Positions 10,094-19,872 of a stretch of 64,000 bases of DNA are shown here, piece by piece (within the stretch, counting starts at the first letter, position 1; the number at the start of each line of letters is the position of its first letter). Made by a program: the position numbers and the translations under genes. The notes under the pieces were generated by a model. It was not told the DNA's origin. It did no database searches and saw nothing but the letters and a program-made list of their open reading frames with translations. This stretch comes from Erodium maritimum. Taxonomy: Eukaryota; Streptophyta; Magnoliopsida; Geraniales; Geraniaceae. Where the stretch lies: positions 30,545,730-30,609,729 of the forward strand of contig OY997592.1 in the NCBI GenBank assembly GCA_963921825.1. The letters are read 5' to 3'.

Positions 10094-11676
10094 CGAGCGA
10101 CGTTTTGGTCCATTCGAGGACCGTTTTGGATCCAAAAAGCTTAGCCGTCGTCGCAGCGGTCTTAGTTGAGCCGTTTCCTTGTGGCCCGCCAAGTTTCGTA
10201 ATTTTTGGGAAAAAGTGTCCGTTCGGGGCCCGAAACGTCCGATTTTTGCGAATCTGATTGGATTTTTGCTTGTAGATATTTTCCAAAAGTTGTGGGACCC
10301 ACCTTTCCACTTGTCAAACAAGTGGTGGTGTTAGTTTTGGGGGGAAAAGGAAGACCACACCCTTAAGGGTGGCCGGCCACATTTAAAAAAAAAAGAAAAA
10401 AAAAGGAAAGTGAGTTAGTGTTTTAGAAAGAGAAAGAAGAGAGAAGAAAGGGAGAGAAGGAGAAGAAGGAAGAAAGGAAGCTAGGGTTTGGGCACTATTC
10501 ACGCCATATCCAACCTTTGGATCGTCTCAAGGCAAGGAGCAATCTCGTTCCCCTCGTTCTCATCTACGGTATACACCGAACCGATTCTCGTTTTGATTAA
10601 TTTTGGAAGTTAGGTTTTTGTAAAACTATTAGTTTGAGGTGGTTTTGATGTTGGGGTAATTGTTGGAGACGTTTTGGAGGTGTTGGAGGTTTGTTTGGAC
10701 GTTTTCCGGCGACTGGGGGCTCGGGAGAAGCCCCGGCCACCATGGGGGGTGGCCGGCCACCATAGGAGGTGGCTGGCTAGAGCTAGGGCCAGCCACCACC
10801 ATGGTGGCCGAGCCTCATTTAAGCCCTAGGGGCTCTCGGCCAAGTGGGTTGGTGGGGCCCACGTGCTCGGGTGATCGGGTTTTGTGTTTCGGGTGGTTTA
10901 AAACGTTCCCCGGACCATTTATCCTTAACGGAATCGAAAATTGGAATTAAATTGGAGAAGTTGTAATTAGCGGGTTTTAGAAACTTTAAACGTTAATTAA
11001 TTGACTCGGAAGACGGAATTCGATTCCGTCAAGTGCATTGGGTTCCTGAACTATTCTAAGACCGTAGAAACGAAAACGGGGGCTTTTGGAGCCCCGGAAG
11101 GCAATTTACAAAACCCGGGCAGATTCGCCATGTCGGGCGAATCGGGCCTTTACGGGTCCTTTATCGACAATTTCGAGTAATTGGGAAGTTTGGGAGTGAT
11201 CGACATTGTCGGGGTTAAGTTTGGGCATCGAGTTTAATGATTTTCAGTTTATTCCTGCAAGTGGTTAAGTGCCTTTAAATTGTGTTCTTTTAGATCGTGC
11301 CACGGACCGAGGCAAGGGAAAGCTGGGTGACTGACTGGGATCATCACCGGAGCTCGTGGTTTGGCTTTTGGGAGAACACGCACAAGGTAGGGAAAAGTAG
11401 CCGGATCTCGGCCCTGACTAGGGAAAGTTAACAGTAGAATTGCATGTGACACAGGGGTGTCGTGGGTTGAGTAGGTTATTGAATATTAGAATGCATGATA
11501 CGGGATCGTAGTAATTATTGGAAAAGCATGTGACACTTAGTAGTGTCGTAGGAGCAGAGAACTTAGCGATATTATAATTACTGGAGGCATATGACCATGC
11601 CCGGAGGTTGTTTGTGAAACTAGTGATCTTAGGACGGTTGGAGGCATTGAGTATGCCGGAGGTCGTTGTGCATTAT

Positions 11677-11784
11677 TATTATTTGTGTTTGGGTGGCCAT
11701 GAGAGCCCGTGTTATTATTTGTGTTTGGGTGGCCATAAGAGCCCGTGTTATTATTTGTGTTTGGGTGGCCATGAGAGCCCGTGT
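11677..11784 (+). repeat. 36-bp tandem repeat, three copies, in LTR S1
   Basis: Three consecutive 36-base units containing TTTGGGTGGCCAT and GAGAGCCCGTG. They keep a reading frame open, which explains the spurious 90-codon frame across them. Confidence 0.85.
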
Positions 11785-11889
11785 ACTAAGGTTGGTGTCT
11801 TTGGCTGGCCTGACCTAGTTAGAGTCTCGGGGGAGGTTGCAAGCATTCTTTGGCTGGCTTACAAGTTAGAGTCTCGGTAAGTTGCGAGC

Positions 11890-12360
11890 GTGTATTATTG
11901 TTGAGTTTTGGGTAGCCGTGGGTGCCCGTGTGGTTTGTGAACCCGTGTCTTTACGGTTGGTAGTTTGAGTGGTCGTGTGTGCCCGTGGGGTTTGTGAGCC
12001 CGTGTCTTTACTGTTGGTAGTTTGAGTGGCCGTGTGTGCCCGTGGGGTTGTGAACCCGTGTCTTTACTGTTGGTAGTTTGAGTGGCCATGAGTGCCCGTG
12101 GGGTTGTTGAGCCTGTGAGTTACTGTTGGTGTGTCTTGGGAGGCCGTGAGTGCCTGTGGGGTTGTTGAACCTGTGTCCTTACTGTTGGTGCGTCTTGGGA
12201 GGTCGTGAGTGCCTGTGGGGTTGTTGAACCCGTGTCTTTATCGTTGGTGTGTCTTGGGAGGCCGTGAGTGCCCGTGGGGCTGTTGAGTCCGTGTTTTGTG
12301 GTTGGTGTCGTGGTTGGCCATGAGTGCCTGTGCAGTGCTGAACCTGTGTTGTTGCTGTTT
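11890..12360 (+). repeat. About 65-bp minisatellite in LTR S1
   Basis: Seven or more imperfect units with GGCCGTG(A/T)GTGCCCGTG, then GAACCCGTGTC, then ACTGTTGGT. The solo LTR at 54 kb has only short remnants of this array (about 55100-55280, reverse orientation). Confidence 0.75.
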
Positions 12361-12416
12361 GTTGAACTTGCTTGTGATTGTGATTGTGGTTACCTGAGTG
12401 AGAGAGGTTGTTACTA

Positions 12417-12660
12417 AGACAGGTCGACTGCCTGGACCGACTTTATGTTGGAAAGAGCGAGGGACAGAGAAGTTGTAAGACAGGTCGACTGCTTGGACCG
12501 ACTTTGTGTTGGAAAGAGCGAGGGACAAAGAAGTTGTAAGACAGGTCGACTACCTGGACCGACTTTGTGTTGGAAAGAGCGAAGGACAGAGAAGTTGTAA
12601 GACAGGTCGACCGCCTGGACCGACTGGGATCGGAAAGGGCGAGAGAAACATAATTGGTTA
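12417..12660 (+). repeat. 61-bp tandem repeat, four copies, in LTR S1
   Basis: Units start at 12417, 12478, 12539 and 12600 with AGACAGGTCGAC and contain GGAAAGAGCGAGGGACA; the last is diverged. Confidence 0.9.
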
Positions 12661-15600
12661 CTGAGCAGCTGGTTTGCGATCCTTTGTGATCTTGTTTGGT
12701 GTGCGATCCTTTGTGATCTTGTTTGGTGTTGCGTAGTTTCTTTGAGTCCTTGGAAGAGGTCGTAATCGTTGTGTCGGTCTACTTACAAGTTTGAGCGTTG
12801 AGTCGTTCGAGGAAGGTCACCGTGGGTGTTTGTCAGTCAGAGTACTTGAGTTGGGGACAATGATCCCCGGAGTTGAGTTTGTTGTTGGTGTTACCGGCTT
12901 TGTCTGCTAATTATGCCGTAGTCAGTCTGTTATCCGTGGTGGTGAGCAAACGCTCACCCCTAGCTGCTTTTCCTACAGGTACTGATCACAGGACGGACTA
13001 GGGGAGCTCTCGAAGCTTGTGGAGCTAGGAGCGGAGTCCGGGTTCAGTCTTTTGAGTCTAGTGACGGATACCTTGTACTTTTGTCCACGTGTTGGGACGT
13101 GTTTTTAAGTTGTAAATATTATTTTGATTAATTAAATGGAGATTTTAAAGTGTTTATCCAAAACCGGTTTCATTGTTTTATTGTTTTTAAAACGTTCGCG
13201 TCCCGAGTTCGGTTTCCTGAAGTTGGGGCGTGACAAAAACACTGTTCTGTTTTCAGCTGGAGGAACCAGGATATACTTGCCATCCTGCCAGCCTGAACGA
13301 ACACCTTTCGTAGGAAAGGGATTCCAGATAATGAATCAGACGATAGATTTCTACCAGAGTTATGCTAGACTTTCCGGATTCACTACAAGAAGGTATGCAG
13401 AGAAGAAGGATAAAACAAACAACATAAAGATAAAGTACATGGTATGCTCCAAACAGGGTGAGATCCCCGAACAAAACAGTTCACAACTTTCTAAGACTAC
13501 AAAAAAGAGGAACAAATTGCTCACAAGAATTAATTGTTAAGCGATGATAAGGTTCACATTGGTTTCAGAGGAATTAGGGTACAAAGTATCGAAGTTTGTC
13601 GAAGGTCATAACCACCCTATGGTTGGAGCGTAGCACAGACATGAAATGCGAGGTAACGGACACATGGAAGGCAACCACGTTGAGTATATTAACTTTTGCG
13701 AGAGATCAGGAATAGGTCCCTTAAAGGCACACAGACTAATCAGTGAAACACGTGGAGGTCCCAGCCATGTTGGAGCTTTAAAGAGTGATTTCTTCAACTA
13801 CCACAGGGACTTGAAAGCCTATATTGGAGGAAGTGATGTTCAGATAATCCTTGACCAGTTCCGTGACAAGAAGGTAGCCAACAACAAGTTCTACTATGAG
13901 TACGATGTTGACACAAGCGGTAGCCTAACTAAGCTATTCTGGTGTGATGAAATAACTATCAAGAATTACGAGCTTTATGGGGATAATGTTTCCTTTGACA
14001 CAACTTACAAGACTAACCAGTAAGTATTACTCGTATTCCCTAATTCATTCAAACATCTATTATAAACATTAGGCTATATTAACGATTGATGTTTTGTAGG
14101 TACTCGATGCCATTTTGTCCGTTTACAGGAGTAGACAACTATGACAAATCTGTGACTTTTGGGCTGTGACTAGTAACACATAAGGACATCGAGTCTTTCA
14201 CTTGGATGTTTAACGCTTTTCTGAAAGCGATGAAAGGGAAGAAACCAATGTATCTAGTGAGAGATCAAGACCCAACAATGAAAGTTGCAATACCTAAAGT
14301 CATGACAGAGACTAAGCACAAACTCTGCATGTGGCACATTATGAATAAGATTCGTCTTAAGGTCAGTCTCTATAAGAAAATCATATACTCTATATTCTCA
14401 TCATGTAATGCTTGTTTACTCAAAACGTTTTATTCTTAATATGGTTCTGATAGTTAACTAGTATGGGATGAGTTTATATCAATTCTCAAACTGTTCTGTC
14501 TATTTTCTCAATCTATGAACAAAAAATATCCATATGCCACAGTATTGTCAATTTGTATTATTTATTTGTTCAGGTTTACAAATCATACAAAAATGTTACA
14601 GGTGCCTGGAAGTATAGCACATGATACAGACTTTGAGCAAATGATATATTTCATACTATACAACAACCTTATAGGCCCTGATGAGTTTGATGAAAAGTGG
14701 GCTAGCATCATTGAAGACTTCAATTTGCACGACAACACTTGGCTCAATAGCGTATTCGATCTTCGTCACAGTTGGATTCTAGCATATCATAGGGATTTTC
14801 CGATGGAGTTGTTTATGAGGACAACATCAAGGTCTGAATCAGCCAACCGGGCCTATCAACAACTCACAGATCAGTACCTAAACCTTGTTCACTTGATCTG
14901 GCGGTGTGGCGTGGTGATAGATGACCAAAGGACTGAGCATTTCAGTCTTATGATGCACAACTACAACACATATCCGGTGTTAAAGACAAACCCGTGTTTT
15001 GAAGCAGATGCTTGGACTGTGTACACACATACTGTGTTTGCTGACATATAAAAGCATATAGTTTACGCTCTCAACCGCTGCTGCTTGGCAGGCATGGGCA
15101 ATACTGTAGATAACACCATTGTGTATAAAGTCAAGGATTGGTTGATTATTAAAGATGGTAAGGAATTCAAGGTGACTTGGACGATGAGTACAAATGACTT
15201 TGAGTGCAATTGCAACAAGCTTCTAACAACGGGCTACATATGTTCTCACATATTCTTTGCGCTGCAAAATACAGCATTGAGGAAGATTCCTAAGACACTG
15301 GTAAACCAGAGATGGTGTAAAGACACAAACTTGACAGCTACATTGTCCGCTAATGGTGTTCCACCTGAAGGTCCTACTTTGAAGGATGATGCAGTTATGG
15401 ATGCAGTGAAAATCAGGTTTAATGAAATGATTGGGACATAAGATGCAGCAATTTCAAGTATTCGAGGATTGTTGGACACTTTAAATCGATACAGGGTGAA
15501 GACGGTGGATGACATAGTGAATGAAAATGGACTCAATAGAACAAGTTTCATAGCATCGTTGACAGAGATCAAATTGCCAGAAATAGTCACTGTCCAGCAA

Positions 15601-15789
15601 CCAAATATCACAAACACCAAGGGCTCTCGCTTGCGATCTAAGAGTAGATTGATCGGTAATAAAGAAAAGGAAATCAATGCTAGTAACAAGCGTAAACGGC
15701 TATGCAGGACATGCAACACAATGCAAGATCATGACACCAGGACCTGCCCCCTGAATAAGAATAGGAAGAATAAGTAGAGTGATATAGAT

Positions 15790-16070
15790 GTTCAATTGCG
15801 GATTTAGTTGTTTCTGTTTGCGAATATAGACAATGAGTTTTGAGAATAAATATAGATGGTTTGAGAATACAGTTATCTGAGTTTTTCTGAATTAATAATA
15901 TTCATTTCTGCATATGTTTTTATTTATATGAATTTAATACTAGATTGTTTTGAGAATAGTTCGTACCTCGACCCCGAATATTTCAAATTTTGTTTACTCA
16001 ATAATATTGTTTCGGCTGAAAAATGGCACTAAAATAATATGATTTGAGAATATATTATTTTTGTTTTGCA
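15790..16070 (-). repeat. Reverse-orientation copies of the dispersed motif
   Basis: GTTTGCGAATATAGAC, TTTTGAGAATA, GTTTGAGAATA and TTGAGAATATATT are reverse complements of the GCAAAC and TATTCTCAAA phrases found at 4.67-6.04 and 8.87-9.69 kb. They lie just past the end of the transposase gene, so the motif arrays face inward from both sides. Confidence 0.5.
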
Positions 16071-16204
16071 TATAGACGGGTAGTGAAGCGGTTTGTTGTA
16101 GACCAATCAAATAATGACAGCGTGGGGGACGTGGGGGGAGAATTAATTGTTCCACTAACCCACGATGCCCTACATGTTTCCTATATATACCCAATCCTAT
16201 AGGA

Positions 16205-16504
16205 TTGGTATCAGGTAAAAATCACCCCTTATTGTGCAAACTACGAACTCACCAGGTGCTGACACGTGGACGCGCGCGCTGCTGATGCGCGCGCACAGTG
16301 CTGACACGTGGCGCGCACGGTGCTAATAGTTTGGGCGCACAGTGCTAATAGGTTGGCCTATTAGCACTGTGCGCCCAAACTATTATCACTATGCGCGCCA
16401 CGTGTCAGCACTGTGCGCGCGCACCAGCAGCGCGCGCGCCCACGTGTCAGCACCTGGTGAGTTCGTAGTTTGCACAATAAGGGGTGATTTGTATTTGATA
16501 CCAA
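16205..16504. mobile_element. Foldback MITE, about 300 bp, almost fully self-complementary
   Basis: The left arm (TTGGTATCA...ACCCCTTATTGTGCAAAC...CCAGGTGCTGACACGTGG) is the reverse complement of the right arm, and the pairing continues to a centre near 16355 through GCACAGTGCTAATAG. The arms share a pattern with the block end at 4191 and with partial arms at 16530 and 17265. I found no clear target-site duplication. The element family is probably MULE-related, by inference from the shared ends. Confidence 0.8.
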
Positions 16505-16529
16505 CCCTATATATATATATATAAACATG

Positions 16530-17355
16530 AGCTTATTGTGCAAACTGCGAACGCACGAGAGCCACAAGATCCGCCCAAAGTGACGTCAGAAGAGCGCCCC
16601 ATATGTTGACACGTAGACAATTATATACAAGGTTCTAAAAGTTGCTAGGCGCTAGTCGGGCGGCTATGGTCTTCGGGGATTAATCAGGGACTAATCGGAT
16701 TTGTATTTGTCTATTTGTTTTAATTTTTAATATGTATAGTACTATATATAGAAACAAAATATGAACTTCCTTCTATTAAAAATGGTAAAAAAATATTTAA
16801 AATATCTAAAAAAATAACACCAAACAACTTAGAAGCACAACTCCTAATATCACCAACACCGGACAACTCTGGACAACCATTTAATTATTGTAATTTAGTC
16901 ACTATAATATGCAAAATTGTTCTAGGCGCCTAGGCGCCAAGTCGTGTCAGCTAGGCACAAAATGGGGCCTAGGCGGCGTCCAGTCGGGATTTTTAGAACA
17001 TTGATTATATATAAAAACACCGCACCTTATTGTGCAAACTACGAACGCACCAGATGCTGACAAGTAGGCGCGCGCGCGCACAATACTGATAGTTTACATA
17101 GAACGCTACTGATAGGTTAGTACAAAATGTGCTGATAGTTTACATTTGTACTAAACTATCAGCACCATGTTATGTAAACTATCAGCACTCGCACTGCGCG
17201 CGTGGTCAAAATGCGCTACTGTGCGAGTAGAGGCGCACGCGAAGTGGCCACGTGTCAGTATTGTGCGCGCTCTGCTGACGTCACTTTGGCTGCATCCTGT
17301 GGTTCTCGTGTGTTTGCAGTTTGCACAATAAGAGGCGTTTGTATTGGATATCTAC
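16530..17355. mobile_element. Degenerate foldback MITE pair with nested insertion
   Basis: An arm at 16530-16604 (CTTATTGTGCAAACTGCGAAC ... AAAGTGACGTCAG, not contiguous) is matched in reverse complement at 17265-17335. A further arm-like copy starts near 17020, and a self-complementary centre lies at about 17080-17200 (GCTGATAGTTTACAT and its complement). A hAT MITE sits inside (16628-17003). The arms belong to the same family as the MITE at 16205. Confidence 0.6.
16628..17003. mobile_element. hAT-type MITE, 8-bp TSD ATTATATA
   Basis: Termini CAAGGTTCTAAAA and TTTTAGAACATTG are inverted with one mismatch. They are flanked by ATTATATA at 16620-16627 and 17004-17011. An 8-bp duplication and CA-starting ends fit the hAT superfamily. 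Sub-terminal GCTAGGCGC / GCGCCTAGGCGCC stretches are typical of such non-autonomous plant elements. It has no coding capacity. Confidence 0.8.
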
Positions 17356-17364
17356 CATATATAT

Positions 17365-17557
17365 AAAAACTAGATTTTATTTTTCTGGATTAATTTTTTT
17401 TCAAAATTTCTTATTTAATAAAAAGTACCATATCTTATTTTTTCTATTATTTAAATACATTAAAAAATTAGATTAGATTTTTTTTATGGTTATTTTTTTT
17501 TCAAAATTTATTCTTTAATAAAAAATAACAGATCAGATTTTATTATTATTTTAAATA
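17365..17557. repeat. AT-rich tandem repeat, about 100-bp unit (right block)
   Basis: Two further units of the repeat seen at 3960-4186. The last bases (TTTTAAATA, 17549-17557) form the left target-site duplication of the Pack-MULE-like element. The unit resumes at 20356. Confidence 0.6.
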
Positions 17558-18180
17558 GGGGTAATTCCATCTCACTACCCTAAAAGTTTCTGATTCCATT
17601 TCCACAACCCTAAAAATAAATTTTCTCGTCTCACTACCCCTGGAATTAATTTTGTCTCAATTTAGTACCCATGGTTAACTTTTCGTTCATTTTTGGACGG
17701 AAAATCGTCATATGCCTGACACATGACCCAAATAATTCTAAAGATTATCAAAATTGCCCCTCAAATCATTCCCAAATTCTTCCTCCTAACAGTTTATTTT
17801 TTATTCAATAGACTAAGAGCATCTACAATGGTGTGCCATGACTAGTGTCAAGGAGCCATGGTTGGAGGTGCTTTTTGACTTCTCTCTCCTCCCTACAATG
17901 GCTTCCTGCCATGGCCTCTCCAATGTTCTTCCATGACTAGTGTCAAGAGGCATGATAGCACTTTCAATAATTTAAAAAGCACCCCAAATATAATTAATAC
18001 TTTTATTAAAACCCACAAACACAACATACTTATTAATTAACCAAGTTCATATTCGATAATTTAAAATAAAATAATTAAAAAAAGATAATTAACCTAATTG
18101 CTAACGGCTCCAGTGTGTAAACGCCACTTCCCATCGTCTTTGAGCATCACCCACACATCACGTTTTGTCCATAGCCCGTA

Positions 18181-18495
18181 TCAGCTTTCATAATCACTCA
18201 CGGTCACATCATAGATTTCCTCCTCAGTTGCGCTTTTCCCAGGGTCGTTGAGACGCCCCCGGTAAATATTATCGAAAGCATTGCACTTTTTGCTCATTTT
18301 TTGGAAATGATCCTTGACTTGCTTCTCCGTCCGCTTTGGCCATGCTTCACCTCCCGTTTGAATGAAAGCAAGGTAGAGCTTATTCCAGTAATTGCCCCCG
18401 ATCTCGACATAGGTGAGCCAATTCAACACCAAATGCATCTCCTCCTCCGAGGACCATAGAGGAACGGTTGCCCAAGAAGACGATGCTCCCGACAT
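18181..18495 (-). CDS. Myb/SANT-like protein, Harbinger ORF1 type, 104 aa (possibly truncated)
   Basis: From the ATG at 18495 the frame is open for 104 codons. The start MSGASSSWATVPLWSSEEE leads into a SANT-like trihelix (W-S-x-E-E-E ... LVLNWL; GNYWNKLYLAF; RTEKQVKDHFQKMSKKCNAF). These are the spaced Trp/aromatic positions of the Myb-like protein that partners the Harbinger transposase. It is shorter than family members (usually over 200 aa), ending after TEEEIYDVTVSDYES. A TATAAATA box (18588-18581) lies about 86 bases upstream. The frame is intact, so the gene may be expressible, but it lacks the usual C-terminal half. It could also be annotated as a NAM-associated or glutathione S-transferase T3-like protein in automatic annotation. 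Confidence 0.6.
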   Translation of the reverse strand: MSGASSSWATVPLWSSEEEMHLVLNWLTYVEIGGNYWNKLYLAFIQTGGEAWPKRTEKQVKDHFQKMSKKCNAFDNIYRGRLNDPGKSATEEEIYDVTVSDYES

Positions 18496-18803
18496 TGGAA
18501 ATACGAAGAATGAATTGAGAGAGTTTGAGCGAGAGAGAGAGATGGAGAAAGGTCTGAGAATTTGAGGGAGGAGTGAGTGGTATTTATAGGAAGGGAGGGG
18601 GAGGGGGTCGGCGTGGTAGCCACGACCCACACGTTACTATTCCCAAATAGTAACCGTGCACGAAGACCGAGGCACCGAGAATCCGATAAAAATTAATTTT
18701 TATTTTTATTATTTTTATTAAGTAGAATAAAACCCAAACTACAACAAAAACAACTAGATTAATTTTATATTACATAGAATAAAAACCAAACTAAAGCGAC
18801 TCC

Positions 18804-19872
18804 CTAAATCGACTCCAAACGTCTCCCCAGGCTTTCAATGAGTGCGCGACGAGTCTTGTTATCCTCTTCGAACATGTCGGTGGTGTCTTGGCTAATCACT
18901 TTGTCCAACATCTCCATGACTTGCACCTGCATCTTCTATCTGGTATCAGCGAGATTCTGTTTCTTCGTAACTATCATCGATTCCCGCTCAACATGCTCAT
19001 TCAGAAACTGCATTTTCTCGGGTGGTACACAGCCGGCTGTGGTGGTGGTCCACTTTTTTGCTTTTGCCTCGAGCCTTTGCCTTGGCTCTTTTCTGGTCGA
19101 TCGGCCGCTCCTCCCTTGCAAGCGAGTTCAACTCGTGGTCGCATCTGTTGCCCGATGTGTAGTTGCGAGACTCGTCCAACCTTGTCTGCTTGCTTGCTTC
19201 ACTTTCTGCGTCGAGGTTGCAGTCAAGGTCAATGTCGATCCATCATTGTGGAACCTTCTTATGCTGCCACTTCGGTTGCATCCTCACGATCTTCCAAACA
19301 TGCTTAAGGTTAAACTCGTGCTCTTCCTCCTTCCTGTACGCCCTTTCAGCCGCTGCAATGACATCAGCTTCACTCCTCGCGCTTCTGAGATAGTTCTCAA
19401 AGCTGGTATACTTCTCCTGGAATTTTGAGACTATTCTGTTGCACTGATGCCAATGGTCCTTGCAAGAAGTACACTCCCGAGGTGGGTCGTCTAGTTGGCG
19501 CGTCGACAAGAACTCGGCTTGAACTTTTTTCCAGTACATGTCATTCCTCTATCTCTTCCCGGTGATAAGGTCCAACGAATTGTTGAGCCACGAACTCACC
19601 AATCTTTCCTCCTCCACGATGGACAACTGGAGCCGCAGTGGTGCTTTCGTCGATGTAGATGCAGCCTTCTTCCCCTTCCCCTTCCTCCTCGATTGCGTGG
19701 TCGGAAAGGATTGAGAAGTTTGTGTGGCCGGAACGGATTGGGAAGGTTGTGAAGGTTGAACGTTGGGGAATTGCGACTCGGGCCATTAGGAGTAGTGGGT
19801 AGGGTTGTATGGAGGAAGCATCGATGATTACCTCGAGTTGAGGAGGTTGGTGTATGACGCGATATTGGCCAT
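18804..19872 (-). pseudogene. Second Myb/SANT-like (Harbinger ORF1 / NAM-associated) gene, broken
   Basis: Reading the minus strand from about 19872: a Gln/Pro/Ser-rich start, then SRRKGKGKKAAS and LSIVEEERLVSSWLNNSLDL, a TAG, then MYWKKVQAEF and CTSCKDHWHQCNRIVSKF (trihelix/SANT). After that come RPIDQKRAKAKARGKSKK, a C-terminal helix QFLNEHVERESMIV, another TAG, and a tail ending at TAG 18806-18804. These blocks occur in this order in NAM-associated / Harbinger ORF1 proteins. Several stops and at least one frame change make it a pseudogene. A TATAAATA box (20042-20035) lies about 165 bases upstream. It is paralogous in layout to the shorter gene at 18495. Confidence 0.65.

Larger units (their letters stand above)
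9881..13235 (+). mobile_element. Solo LTR (S1), gypsy-type, TSD AAAAC
   Basis: Begins TGTAATAACC and ends GGGGCGTGACA, flanked by AAAAC at 9876-9880 and 13236-13240. No internal domain or second LTR is present, so it is a solo LTR left by LTR-LTR recombination. Its start and end match, in opposite orientation, the LTR at 54094-56981. It is longer because of internal tandem repeats (11677-11784, about 11890-12360, 12417-12660). It splits an exon of the FAR1-type transposase. Confidence 0.93.
9378..15777 (+). pseudogene. FAR1/FHY3-type MULE transposase, interrupted by a solo LTR
   Basis: Pieces read in order on the plus strand. A possible tiny first exon (ATG at 9378, donor GTAAGT at 9394). 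An exon from about 9840 that is cut at 9880 by the solo LTR and continues at 13241. A FAR1 DNA-binding region follows (CQPERTPFVGKGF, FYQSYARLSGFTTRR, then a Cys/His stretch ending VEGHNHPM near 13620). The DDE core has SFDTTYKTN as first Asp (about 14000), RDQDPTM as second (about 14265) and SRSESANR as the Glu (about 14830). A SWIM zinc finger ECNC...YICSHIF lies near 15200-15255, and a C-terminal CxxC / DTRTCP tail at 15700-15770. Introns at about 14022-14099 and 14361-14602 have GT/AG ends. In-frame stops near 13538, 13631, 14166, 15048 and 15439 show decay. Such proteins cut and paste Mutator-like elements or act as domesticated transcription factors; here the stops and LTR make it a pseudogene. 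Confidence 0.85.

Noticed and set aside
11608..12528. Frames with repeated LCLGGHESPC and PHGHTRPLK phrases
   Set aside because: Produced by the minisatellites of the solo LTR.
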